The notes: generated by a model from the sequence alone, not told the origin. Counted from the first letter of the stretch, positions 12,651-19,392 are shown. The stretch is 20,643 nt of DNA from an uncultured Christensenella sp. (GCA_910578065.1 CAJTPB010000022.1:9021-29663), one strand, 5' to 3'. Program-made: numbers and translations.

Positions 12651-13334
12651 ATGGAAGTTACGGAAGAACTGCTTGCGGGCGGGCTTAAAATTATACAAGA
12701 TACGGAATACTATCGCTTTACTTCCGATTCGGTGCTGTTAAGCCGTTTTCTCCGCGCAAAAAAGGGGGAAACGGTCGCCGATTTTTGTTCGGGCAGCGGC
12801 ATTGTGGGGCTGCACTTTTTTGCGGAAAACAAGGGCATACGGCACGTAACGCTGTTCGAAATGCAGCAACCGCTTGCCGATATGAGCGCGCGCACGGTAA
12901 CGTTGAACGGGCTCGACGGCGCGTTCACGGTCGAAAACGTGCGCTTGCAGGATATCCCCGCGCGGTATAACGAAGCGTTTTCGCTGATATTGTGCAATCC
13001 TCCGTACGAAAGCGGAGGATTCGAAAATGCGGATAAGCGCAAGGCTTTGTGCCGAAAAGAACTTTCCCTTTCGCTCAGCGAGCTGTGCGCCGCCGCAAAA
13101 AAGTGTTTAAAATTCGGCGGTCGGTTCGCGCTCTGCCACCGTGCCGATCGGCTTTCCGAAGTGCTTTGCGCGTTAACCGCGCACGGATTAGAGCCGAAAA
13201 AGTTGCAGCTCGTTTCGGGAAAATCGGGCGAAAAGCCTTATCTTGCATTGATCGCCGCGGTAAAAGGGGGCAAAAAGGGAATCGAGGTTTTGCCCGCCGC
13301 GATCAACGGCAATGCTTGGGGAGGGGAAGCATGA
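12651..13334 (+). CDS. trmN6: tRNA1(Val) (adenine37-N6)-methyltransferase family (YabB/YfiC-like)
   Basis: A 227-residue SAM-dependent Rossmann methyltransferase of the TrmN6/YabB family, which methylates A37 of tRNA-Val. The N-terminal GGLKIIQDTEYYRFTSDSVL is typical for the family, followed by the SAM motif DFCSGSGIVGL (44-54), the acidic LFEMQ after strand 2 (68-72), and the adenine N6 motif NPPY (116-119). The ATG has AAAGG 6 bases upstream. The stop overlaps rsmI (ATGA), giving the yabB-rsmI pair well known from Bacillus. The C-terminus carries a basic segment (VKGGKKG). The exact target base is assigned by family. Confidence 0.88.
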   Translation: MEVTEELLAGGLKIIQDTEYYRFTSDSVLLSRFLRAKKGETVADFCSGSGIVGLHFFAENKGIRHVTLFEMQQPLADMSARTVTLNGLDGAFTVENVRLQDIPARYNEAFSLILCNPPYESGGFENADKRKALCRKELSLSLSELCAAAKKCLKFGGRFALCHRADRLSEVLCALTAHGLEPKKLQLVSGKSGEKPYLALIAAVKGGKKGIEVLPAAINGNAWGGEA

Positions 13335-14134
13335 TCAGTTTTGTCGCAACGCCAATCGGTAATTTAAAAGATATCACTTTGCGCGCGTTGGAAACGTTAA
13401 AAGAAGCGGACGTTATTTTCTGCGAGGACACCCGTCATACGCTGAAATTGCTTTCCGCTTACGAAATCAAAAAACCGCTGTACGTCTGCCATAAGTTTAA
13501 CGAGCGTGAGGCGGCGGAAAAAATTCTTTCCCTCTCGCGGGGAGGGAAGGCGGTCGCCGTCGTATCGGATGCGGGCATGCCCGTAATTTCCGATCCCGGC
13601 AACTGCGTGTGCAAGTTCCTGCACGAGGCGGGCGAACCTTACACGGTAATTCCGGGCGCGTGTGCGTTTTTGTGCGCGCTGGTGCTTTCGCCCTTGCCCG
13701 CTCAAACGTTTACTTTCGTCGGCTTTTTGCCCAACAAGGCGGGGGAAAAGCGCGCCCTGTTGCAGCGGTATCGGAACGTGCGCGAAACGCTTATTTTCCA
13801 CTGCGCCCCGCAAGACGTCGATAAAGATATCGCGGCGATGTACGAATCGTTCGGCAACCGCTCCGCCTGCGCGGTAAGGGAAATTACCAAGATCCACGAA
13901 GAAAGCATTCCTTTTTCCCTTCAAAGCGGGTTAAGCGGCGAAAAGCGGGGGGAATACGTGCTGCTCGTCGCGGGGGCGGAAGAAAGAGAAAATCCGTTAA
14001 ACGTACTTTCCGAGCGGGAGCATATCGCGCACTATCTTGCGCTGGGGTGCGATAAAAAAGAGGCGTTAAAGCGCGCCGCCAAAGATAGGGGCGTAACCAA
14101 AAGCGAACTGTATCCGTTTGCGATCGACCTATAA
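13331..14134 (+). CDS. rsmI: 16S rRNA 2'-O-methyltransferase RsmI (C1402)
   Basis: A 267-residue tetrapyrrole-methylase-fold enzyme that methylates the ribose of C1402 in 16S rRNA. Seen features: ISFVATPIGNLKDITLRALE at the N-terminus; FCEDTRHTLKLL (30-41), the RsmI hallmark; VVSDAGMPVISDPG for SAM binding; and VIPGACAFLCALVLSPLP with FVGFLP. The usual YESPHR-type motif is replaced by FHCAPQDV, a local variant that may be lineage-specific. Length is slightly below the usual 275-290. The start overlaps the trmN6 stop; the reading frame is open further upstream, but only this ATG gives the conserved N-terminus. The gene ends at a strong terminator. Confidence 0.93.
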   Translation: MISFVATPIGNLKDITLRALETLKEADVIFCEDTRHTLKLLSAYEIKKPLYVCHKFNEREAAEKILSLSRGGKAVAVVSDAGMPVISDPGNCVCKFLHEAGEPYTVIPGACAFLCALVLSPLPAQTFTFVGFLPNKAGEKRALLQRYRNVRETLIFHCAPQDVDKDIAAMYESFGNRSACAVREITKIHEESIPFSLQSGLSGEKRGEYVLLVAGAEERENPLNVLSEREHIAHYLALGCDKKEALKRAAKDRGVTKSELYPFAIDL

Positions 14135-14147
14135 AAACAAACTGTGG

Positions 14148-14177
14148 AAAGCCCGATTTTTCGATCGGGCTTTTTTT
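14148..14177 (+). terminator. Terminator of trmN6-rsmI
   Basis: AAAGCCCGAT (14148-14157) pairs with ATCGGGCTTT (14164-14173), 6-base loop, followed by a run of seven T residues. Confidence 0.92.
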
Positions 14178-14206
14178 ATGATTTTCAAAAAAATGTGTAG
14201 AATCAT

Positions 14207-14234
14207 TTGACAGTGGGGGGGGGTGTGATATAAT
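14207..14234 (+). promoter_or_regulatory. Lipoprotein promoter with a 9-G spacer tract
   Basis: TTGACA (14207-14212), a 16-bp spacer, then TGA-TATAAT (14229-14234), both boxes perfect and the -10 extended. The spacer is GT, nine G residues (14215-14223), then TGTGA. Gain of one G would make the spacer the optimal 17 bp; losses would weaken the promoter. Confidence 0.88.
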
Positions 14235-14289
14235 CGTGTGGAAATCGTCGAAAGACGAAATATTTTAAAATTTTTGAGGAGTATGGATT

Positions 14290-14682
14290 ATGAAAAAGTT
14301 GAAAGTATGGCTTCTGACCCTTGTATCGGTCATGGCAATCGTTTGCTGCCTTGCGGCATGCGGAAGCAGTTCGAAAGCGGGAACTTATAAGATCGCTTCG
14401 ATGACGATCGCGGGAACGGAATACAAAGTGGGCGATGAAATTCCTGTGCTCGGCAAACTCACCGACGACTACGTTACGATCACGCTGAACGAAGACGGCA
14501 CTTGCGAAATGGTCGCGAAGATGGTGGGAACGGAAATCAAGACCGAAGGTACTTGGAAAGAAAACGCAGACGATTCCAACAAAATCGATATGACGGTAGA
14601 AGGAAGCACGCAAACGCTTGCTTGCGACGGTTCCACCATTTCGATGGAAATGAGCGGCAACTCGGTTGTATTGAAGAAATAA
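14290..14682 (+). CDS. Small secreted lipoprotein, lipocalin-like beta fold
   Basis: A 130-residue lipoprotein. The signal peptide is MKKLKVWLLTLVSVMAIVCC followed by the lipobox LAAC, with Cys24 as the lipid-carrying residue. The mature part starts with a short GSSSKA linker and is made of short alternating strands with turns (GTYKIASMTIAG, YVTITLNEDGTCEM, GTWKENADDSNKIDMTV, TISMEMSGNSVVLKK), the pattern of small lipocalin-like or related beta-barrel lipoproteins of gut Firmicutes. I cannot assign a ligand. GAGGAG lies about 10 bases before the ATG. It is a one-gene unit with a perfect promoter that carries a G9 tract, and a strong terminator, so expression may switch between cells. Confidence 0.85.
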   Translation: MKKLKVWLLTLVSVMAIVCCLAACGSSSKAGTYKIASMTIAGTEYKVGDEIPVLGKLTDDYVTITLNEDGTCEMVAKMVGTEIKTEGTWKENADDSNKIDMTVEGSTQTLACDGSTISMEMSGNSVVLKK

Positions 14683-14697
14683 TCGATTTGTAACATG

Positions 14698-14725
14698 ATC
14701 CCGAACGATATCGTTCGGGATTTTT
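14698..14725 (+). terminator. Terminator of the lipoprotein gene
   Basis: A perfect 24-bp palindrome (ATCCCGAACGAT and its complement) that folds as a 9-bp stem with a 6-base loop, followed by TTTTT. Confidence 0.92.
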
Positions 14726-14727
14726 AC

Positions 14728-14756
14728 TTGCTTAAAAAGGGCTTATATGTTACAAT
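14728..14756 (+). promoter_or_regulatory. Promoter giving a second leaderless transcript
   Basis: TTGCTT (14728-14733), 17-bp spacer, TGT-TACAAT (14751-14756). Six bases then separate the -10 box from the ATG, so +1 is predicted at the start codon, the same geometry and the same -35 sequence as the promoter at 4352-4380. Confidence 0.7.
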
Positions 14757-14762
14757 AAACGC

Positions 14763-15029
14763 ATGGCAAAACAATCGGAAGAAAATAAGCGGGAAGCGCG
14801 CAAACAAAAACAGAACGAGCGCATGCGGCGGCATATCGTAATTTGTCCGCATTGCGGAAAAGAAGTTTTAGACCACATGACGGAATGCCCCCATTGCAAA
14901 GGGGAATTAACGCCCGCAGGCTATCGTCCGCCCGACGAAAAAACGCTGCGCAAAGTAAAAAGGGTGTGCTTGATCGTCGGCGTGATCGTCGCGGTAGGAA
15001 TCGTGCTTGCGATCCTTTTATCCAAATAA
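14763..15029 (+). CDS. Zinc-ribbon protein with C-terminal membrane anchor
   Basis: An 88-residue protein. Residues 1-24 are highly charged (KREARKQKQNERMRRH). A four-cysteine zinc ribbon follows: Cys28 and 31, then 42 and 45 (ICPHCGKEVLDHMTECPHC). About 69-86 is one transmembrane segment (CLIVGVIVAVGIVLAILL) close to the C-terminus, so the ribbon should face the cytoplasm. It resembles the many small zinc-ribbon membrane proteins of clostridia, without known function. There is no ribosome site before the ATG, and the -10 box ends 6 bases upstream, so the mRNA looks leaderless. No terminator follows directly; the next one on this strand is 309 bases later. Confidence 0.8.
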   Translation: MAKQSEENKREARKQKQNERMRRHIVICPHCGKEVLDHMTECPHCKGELTPAGYRPPDEKTLRKVKRVCLIVGVIVAVGIVLAILLSK

Positions 15030-15337
15030 AAAGGCTTGTAATCGTACGGGAAATATTGCCGCAGCGGTGATAAATCAGCGATCGATATTCTTGCACATAC
15101 CGGCAGTTGCTTTCAAGTATGCGTTTACGGAAGGGAAAAAAGCGGCGGAAACGTTGTCTTCCTGCGGCTGAATGGGTTCCGTATAACGGCAAAAACGCGG
15201 CAACGAAAATTTTTATAAAGGTAAATTTTTAGGTTGACGTATAGATAATTCGAATCATAGAAAGTTGTTTCGTTCTTATATCCGCCTGCGCCCTTGGTTG
15301 ATCGTATAGAAAAACGACTTCATAAAAAGGGAAATCG

Positions 15338-15374
15338 TCCGCTGTCTTCGAACGCGAAGGCGGCGGATTTTTTT
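15338..15374 (+). terminator. Orphan intrinsic terminator
   Basis: A 13-bp stem with two G-U pairs (15338-15350 with 15355-15367) and an AACG loop, followed by seven T residues. No gene ends near it on the plus strand; the closest stop is 309 bases upstream. Confidence 0.88.
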
Positions 15375-15474
15375 ATTCTACCCCAAGTAGAGAATGTGTT
15401 TTTTGCGGTAGAATGGCAAAATTTTCGGTGGAATAAGCCTTTTTAACAGTATAGTTTAAAGCGATTACGGTAGG

Positions 15475-15503
15475 TTTACCTTTTTCCCTAATTGGCGTAT
15501 ACT
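15475..15503 (+). promoter_or_regulatory. Promoter of the hemolysin III-type gene
   Basis: TTTACC (15475-15480), 17-bp spacer, TATACT (15498-15503). GGGAGG follows at 15532-15537, 6 bases before the ATG. Confidence 0.72.
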
Positions 15504-15543
15504 AATCGCAGACAAAGGCAATACGCTTGCAGGGAGGCAGGTT

Positions 15544-16251
15544 ATGGAAGTCATTCACATGGAACGCACGGCGGGAACGTTAAAGCCGAAGCGGCAAAAA
15601 AAGAAAAAGGGCTTTTGCTCGTTTTATACAAAAGGGGAAGAAATTTTTAACGCCGTTTCGCATATCGTGGGCGGGGCGTTCGGGCTTGTCGCGCTTATCG
15701 TAGGGTTGGTGTTCGCCTATCCCGACGGCTTGCACATGGCGGCAGTTTCGATTTTTGCGCTCAGCGTTATTTTGCTGTATACGATGAGCGCGCTCTATCA
15801 CTTTTTGCCCGACGGCAGGGCGAAAGGCGTGTTCCGTATTTTCGACCACTGCACCATCTTTTTGCTCATCGCGGGCACGTATACGCCCTTTTGCTTGATT
15901 GCGCTGAACGCTTCTCCGCTCGCCATCGGTATACTTTCCGCAGAGTGGGCGCTCGCCGCCGCGGGAATTACGATGAACGCGATCGCCATGAAAAACAAAA
16001 TCATAAAAATTCTTTCTATGGGCGCATATGTGGGCATGGGCTGGGCGATCGCCGTCAGCTTCCGCCCTTTGGTCGCGGCAATTTCCACTGCAAGTTTTTG
16101 GCTGCTGCTTGTGGGCGGCATCGCCTATACCGCGGGCATTGTCTTTTTTGCGCTCGGTAAAAAGGTGCGCTACTTTCATTCCGTCTGGCACCTGTTCGAT
16201 TTGGCGGGTACGGTATTGCAGGCTTGCAGCATTTTACTGTTGCTTTTATAA
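15544..16251 (+). CDS. trhA: Hemolysin III / PAQR-family membrane protein
   Basis: A 235-residue protein with seven predicted transmembrane segments after a basic cytoplasmic N-terminus (KPKRQKKKKG). Family signatures: GEEIFNAVSHIVGG at the first helix; SALYHFLPD after the third; FRIFDHCTIFLLIAGTYTPF; and FHSVWHLFDLAGT near the end. The conserved His and Asp residues in SHIVG, FDH and HSVWH form the metal site of the PAQR fold. TrhA (YqfA) in E. coli is linked to membrane-fluidity homeostasis; the older hemolysin name reflects weak evidence. The ATG has GGGAGG 6 bases upstream; an in-frame ATG six codons later is possible but lacks a site. It is a one-gene unit with its own promoter and terminator. 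Confidence 0.9.
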   Translation: MEVIHMERTAGTLKPKRQKKKKGFCSFYTKGEEIFNAVSHIVGGAFGLVALIVGLVFAYPDGLHMAAVSIFALSVILLYTMSALYHFLPDGRAKGVFRIFDHCTIFLLIAGTYTPFCLIALNASPLAIGILSAEWALAAAGITMNAIAMKNKIIKILSMGAYVGMGWAIAVSFRPLVAAISTASFWLLLVGGIAYTAGIVFFALGKKVRYFHSVWHLFDLAGTVLQACSILLLLL

Positions 16252-16256
16252 AATTA

Positions 16257-16286
16257 AAATCCCCCGTAATCGAAAGGGGATTTTTT
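16257..16286 (+). terminator. Terminator of the hemolysin III-type gene
   Basis: AAATCCCC (16257-16264) pairs with GGGGATTT (16276-16283), 11-base loop, followed by a six-T run. Confidence 0.85.
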
Positions 16287-16288
16287 AT

Positions 16289-16376
16289 ATTCGGAAAAAC
16301 GCGTTGCCTAAGCTATGCGCTTATTTTACGGACCACCGCGCGGGCAGGCGAATAAGTCAATGCTCTCGTCCCCTTG
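16289..16376 (+). repeat. 88-bp tandem repeat, copy 1
   Basis: Starts ATTCGGAAAAACGC and ends GTCCCCTTG, with 83 of 88 bases identical to copy 2, which lies 98 bp downstream. It contains a 6-bp inverted pair CTTATT / AATAAG and an open end of a reading frame (FGKTRCLSYALILRTTARAG, then E and stop). Confidence 0.93.
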
Positions 16377-16386
16377 TATTAAGGAG

Positions 16387-16474
16387 ATTCGGAAAAACGC
16401 TTTGTCTAAGCTATGCGCTTATTTTGCGAACCGCCGCGCGGGCAGGCGAATAAGTCAATGCTCTCGTCCCCTTG
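16387..16474 (+). repeat. 88-bp tandem repeat, copy 2
   Basis: Second copy, separated from the first by 10 bp (TATTAAGGAG). It differs at five positions; in the FGKT...AGE frame three of these are synonymous and two change Arg to Leu and Thr to Ala. It lies about 70 bp before the tex promoter. The interval between trhA and tex (about 350 bp) holds these repeats and the two gene signals, and no protein gene that I can support. Confidence 0.93.
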
Positions 16475-16543
16475 CGTAACTTCTTCCCTGTTGTTGCGGG
16501 GGATTTTTCTTTTGCGCGGCTTTGAAAAAGTCGGATAAAACGA

Positions 16544-16572
16544 TTGAAAAGAATGCGCGTTTATGATAAAAT
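16544..16572 (+). promoter_or_regulatory. Promoter of tex
   Basis: TTGAAA (16544-16549), 17-bp spacer, TGA-TAAAAT (16567-16572) with an extended -10. Confidence 0.75.
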
Positions 16573-16602
16573 AATCCCGTTGCAAAATTATAAGGAGTAC
16601 AT

Positions 16603-18780
16603 ATGCAGACAATCGTACAAATCCTTTCAAAGGAATTAGAGAAAAAAGAAGAGTATGTACAAAACGTCGTTACTCTTCTCGACGAAGGAAACACCGTTCC
16701 CTTTATCGCGCGGTACCGCAAAGAAATGCACGGCACGATGGACGATCAAACCATCCGCACGCTTGCCGACAGATTGCAGTATTTGCGCAATCTCGAAGCG
16801 CGCAGGCAGGAAGTAAAAACCTCTATCGAAAATCAGGGGAAATTGACCGAAGAACTTTCCGCGCAGATCGACGGTGCGCAGACGCTTGCCGAGGTGGAAG
16901 ATCTATACCGCCCGTATAAACAAAAGCGCCGCACGCGCGCGACCGTCGCAAAAGAAAAGGGCTTAGAACCGCTTGCCGAAATTTTGTATGCGCAGTCGCC
17001 CGACTGCCCCGATCCCGCGGCGGAAGCGGCAAAATATATCGACGGAGAAAAGGGCGTCGAAAATGCGGAACAAGCGCTTGCGGGCGCTTCCGATATCATC
17101 GCCGAACGCATTTCGGACGATGCGGAAATCCGCAAAAACATGCGCGAAGTGTATTTGCAACAGGCGGATATTTCTTCCTGCGCGGCGAAGAAAAATCCCG
17201 AAGATACGGTATACCGCAATTACTATCAGTTCCTTTCCCCCGTCAACAAAGTGCAGGGGCACCAGATCCTCGCCATGAACCGCGGGGAACGGGAAGAGGT
17301 TTTAAAAGTCGCAGTAGAAATGAATCGCGACGCGGCGCTCGCCGTCGTATACCGCCATGCGGTTAAAAAGCCTTCGTGCGCTTCCACCGCGTTTGTAAGA
17401 GGGGCGGCGGACGATGCGTACGACCGCTTGATTGCGCCTTCCGTCGAACGGGAGATTCGCAATTTGCTTACGGAAGAAGCGAGCGAAGGGGCGATCGGTC
17501 AGTTTGCGTTAAATTTAAAACCGCTGTTGATGCAGCCGCCCGTAAAGGGATTCGTTACGATGGGGTTAGACCCCGGTTATCGCATGGGGTGCAAAGTCGC
17601 GGTGGTAGACGGCACGGGCAAGGTGCTCGATACGGCGGTCGTGTATCCCACCCACGGCGAAAAGCAAAAGAAAGAATGCATCGAAAAACTTACTTACCTT
17701 ATCAAAAAGCATAAGGTAAAGCACATTGCGATCGGCAACGGCACGGCAAGCCGTGAAACGGAGCAGATGACGGTCGAACTGATCGCGCCGTTCAAAGGGG
17801 AAGTTTCGTATATGATCGTGAACGAGGCGGGCGCTTCGGTATATTCCGCTTCCAAACTCGCGGCGCAGGAATTTCCCGAATACGACGTAAACTTGCGTTC
17901 GGCGGTATCCATCGCGCGCAGATTGCAAGATCCGCTTGCGGAGCTTGTTAAAATCGATCCCAAGTCCATCGGCGTGGGGCAGTATCAGCACGATATGCCG
18001 CAGGCGCGTTTGGGCGAAACGCTTGACGGCGTTGTGGAAGATTGCGTGAACGCCGTCGGGGTAGACGTAAACACCGCGTCCGCGCCCCTGCTTGCGCGCG
18101 TTGCGGGATTGAATGCGGGCACCGCCGCAAATATCGTAAAATACCGCGAGGAAAACGGAACGTTCACCGCGCGCAAACAAATTTTAAAGGTGCCCAAGTT
18201 GGGCGCAAAGGCGTTCGAACAGTGCGCGGGATTCTTGCGCGTACCCGAAAGCAAGTCGGTGCTCGACAACACCGCCGTACACCCCGAATCTTACGAGGCG
18301 GCGGAAAAGCTGCTTTCTATCTGCGGATATTCGATGGACGAAGTGAAAGAGGGCAAACTCGCCCATTTAAAAGAGCGGTTGGTATCGTACGGAAAAGACC
18401 GCGCGGCGGAAGCGTGCGGGGTGGGCGTGCCCACGCTGATGGACGTAGCGGCCGAGTTGATGAAGCCGGGGCGCGACCCGCGCGACGAATTGCCCGCTCC
18501 CCTTTTGCGCACCGACGTGCTGGAAATAAAAGACTTAAAACCGGGTATGGAATTAAAGGGCACCGTGCGTAACGTAATCGACTTCGGCGCGTTTGTGGAT
18601 ATCGGCGTGCATCAAGACGGTTTGGTGCATATCAGCCGCATTTGCGATAGATATATCCGTCACCCTTCCGAAGTGCTTTCGGTCGGCGACGTGGTTACCG
18701 TTTGGGTGATCGAAGCGGACGAAAAGAAAAAGCGCATTTCGCTTACCATGCGGAAAGATAAATTAGGCGATAAAAATTAA
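16603..18780 (+). CDS. tex: Tex, S1 RNA-binding transcription accessory protein
   Basis: A 725-residue Tex protein, a cytoplasmic nucleic-acid-binding protein linked to RNA polymerase and stress tolerance. Domain order: helical N-terminal Tex region with EEGNTVPFIARYRKE-type motif (LDEGNTVPFIARYRKEMHG, about 27-45); a YqgF-like RNase H fold that starts at Gly321 with GLDPGYRMGCKVAVVD; two helix-hairpin-helix motifs at about 487-560 (VDVNTASAPLLARVAGLNAG and on); and a C-terminal S1 domain at about 645-720 (GTVRNVIDFGAFVDIGVHQD, then GLVHIS). Length is typical (710-780). The ATG has AAGGAG 7 bases upstream. It is a one-gene unit with its own promoter, ending at a shared convergent terminator. 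Confidence 0.95.
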   Translation: MQTIVQILSKELEKKEEYVQNVVTLLDEGNTVPFIARYRKEMHGTMDDQTIRTLADRLQYLRNLEARRQEVKTSIENQGKLTEELSAQIDGAQTLAEVEDLYRPYKQKRRTRATVAKEKGLEPLAEILYAQSPDCPDPAAEAAKYIDGEKGVENAEQALAGASDIIAERISDDAEIRKNMREVYLQQADISSCAAKKNPEDTVYRNYYQFLSPVNKVQGHQILAMNRGEREEVLKVAVEMNRDAALAVVYRHAVKKPSCASTAFVRGAADDAYDRLIAPSVEREIRNLLTEEASEGAIGQFALNLKPLLMQPPVKGFVTMGLDPGYRMGCKVAVVDGTGKVLDTAVVYPTHGEKQKKECIEKLTYLIKKHKVKHIAIGNGTASRETEQMTVELIAPFKGEVSYMIVNEAGASVYSASKLAAQEFPEYDVNLRSAVSIARRLQDPLAELVKIDPKSIGVGQYQHDMPQARLGETLDGVVEDCVNAVGVDVNTASAPLLARVAGLNAGTAANIVKYREENGTFTARKQILKVPKLGAKAFEQCAGFLRVPESKSVLDNTAVHPESYEAAEKLLSICGYSMDEVKEGKLAHLKERLVSYGKDRAAEACGVGVPTLMDVAAELMKPGRDPRDELPAPLLRTDVLEIKDLKPGMELKGTVRNVIDFGAFVDIGVHQDGLVHISRICDRYIRHPSEVLSVGDVVTVWVIEADEKKKRISLTMRKDKLGDKN

Positions 18781-18790
18781 AAACCGACGA

Positions 18791-18823
18791 ACAGCCCGCA
18801 GTCTTTTTAAGACTGCGGGCTGT
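18791..18823. terminator. Bidirectional terminator between tex and the DUF3788 gene
   Basis: A perfect 15-bp stem (ACAGCCCGCAGTCTT with its complement) and a TTT loop. T-runs stand on both sides but are displaced by 4-8 bases (TTATTTTTTG on plus, GGTTTTT on minus). It lies 10 bases after the tex stop and 4 bases from the DUF3788 stop. Confidence 0.85.
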
Positions 18824-18827
18824 AACG

Positions 18828-19241
18828 TTATTTTTTGTTCGGTTTTCTTTTAATTGCCAATAAACGGATAAAATCATGAAGCAGTAAGGTGTCCGTCGGC
18901 TGAAGCATGATCCATTTTCCGTCGTAAAAAGTTTGCGCGTTTTCGTAAGCGGCGCGAACTTCTTGTGCGTAACTTTCTTTGTCTTGTTCAAACGCTGCGC
19001 GCTCGTCTTTTCCCAAAATCACCATAAACCCGATGCAGTTTTTTCGTGCATACAGCGCGCACAATGTTTTGCTCCCGCGGCGGTATTTATATTCGTACGC
19101 CCATGCCTTGCCGCCGTTGTTCCATATGCGTTCCGTATCGTATTTTTCTTCAATCGCAGCGCATAACTTTTTCCAAATATCATATAAACGTTCTCCGACC
19201 AAATCGGTCATTTGCGCCCCGTCGGGCAGAATTTCGAGCAT
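18828..19241 (-). CDS. DUF3788 family protein
   Basis: A 137-residue soluble protein. The central block NNGGKAWAYEYKYRRGSKTL (41-60), followed by CALYARKN and GFMVILGKDERAAFE, and then FYDGKWIMLQ and the IRLLAIKRKPNKK end, matches DUF3788, a family of unknown function that includes stress-related small proteins of Firmicutes and Bacteroidetes. The chosen ATG has GGGAGG 5 bases upstream; the longer frame would start 138 bases earlier, inside its promoter and into the divergent dGTPase promoter. It is a one-gene unit, convergent with tex and divergent from the dGTPase gene. Confidence 0.85.
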   Translation of the reverse strand: MLEILPDGAQMTDLVGERLYDIWKKLCAAIEEKYDTERIWNNGGKAWAYEYKYRRGSKTLCALYARKNCIGFMVILGKDERAAFEQDKESYAQEVRAAYENAQTFYDGKWIMLQPTDTLLLHDFIRLLAIKRKPNKK

Positions 19242-19273
19242 GGATGCCTCCCAAATAAATTGCCGTTTGCCGC

Positions 19274-19302
19274 ATGATATCATAAATCGATTAAAATGTA
19301 AA
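19274..19302 (-). promoter_or_regulatory. Promoter of the DUF3788 gene with palindromes
   Basis: On the minus strand, TTTACA (19297-19302), 17-bp spacer, TGA-TATCAT (19274-19279). The -10 box lies within a perfect 10-bp palindrome ATGATATCAT (19274-19283), and 8-bp inverted arms TGCCGTTT (19261-19268) and AAACGGCA (19300-19307) frame the promoter. Confidence 0.7.
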
Positions 19303-19326
19303 CGGCATAAGATTGTATGCTGCGTG

Positions 19327-19355
19327 TTGATTTTTCCACAGAAATATGATATAAT
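19327..19355 (+). promoter_or_regulatory. Promoter of the dGTPase-like gene
   Basis: TTGATT (19327-19332), 17-bp spacer, TGA-TATAAT (19350-19355) with an extended -10. The start codon follows after 37 bases, with GGGGAG as ribosome site. Confidence 0.8.
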
Positions 19356-19392
19356 ACGGTACGCAACGATCGATTGCAAAGGGGAGCGGTTT

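Larger units (their letters stand above)
15030..15543. other. Gene-free region of about 0.5 kb
   Basis: No protein gene could be supported here. It holds a -35-like TTGACG (15234-15239) with no good -10 box, a strong intrinsic terminator (15338-15374), an 8-bp inverted pair ATTCTACC (15375-15382) / GGTAGAAT (15407-15414), and the promoter of the next gene (15475-15503). A frame open from 14998 to a stop at 15169-15171 has no start or ribosome site. The first 200 bases could be the 3' UTR of the zinc-ribbon gene or a decayed gene, and 15260-15374 could be a small RNA. Confidence 0.5.

Noticed and set aside
12710..13042. Minus-strand ORF within trmN6 and similar long antisense ORFs elsewhere (for example in greA, lysS, tex and rsmI).
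   Set aside because: They mirror the codon pattern of the true genes, have no ribosome sites and show no recognisable motifs.
13049..13330. Upstream extension of the rsmI frame.
   Set aside because: It is a shadow of trmN6; the conserved RsmI N-terminus begins at the ATG at 13331.
14998..15171. An open frame ending AFKYAFTEGKKAAETLSSCG before a stop reads like a protein C-terminus.
   Set aside because: No ATG or ribosome site, it overlaps the zinc-ribbon gene at its 5' end, and 57 codons without a stop is not unusual at this GC content.
15119..15232. A 37-codon ORF with a basic N-terminus (MRLRKGKKRRKRCLP).
   Set aside because: It has no ribosome site and no family resemblance; basic residues come from the purine-rich run in the DNA.
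19332..19340. TTTTCCACA, a relaxed DnaA box, in the dGTPase promoter spacer.
   Set aside because: The relaxed consensus is expected about once by chance in a window of this size.
18979..19392. N-terminal extension of the dGTPase-like frame across the DUF3788 gene.
   Set aside because: It runs antisense through a real gene and through both promoters; the ATG at 19393 has promoter and ribosome site.
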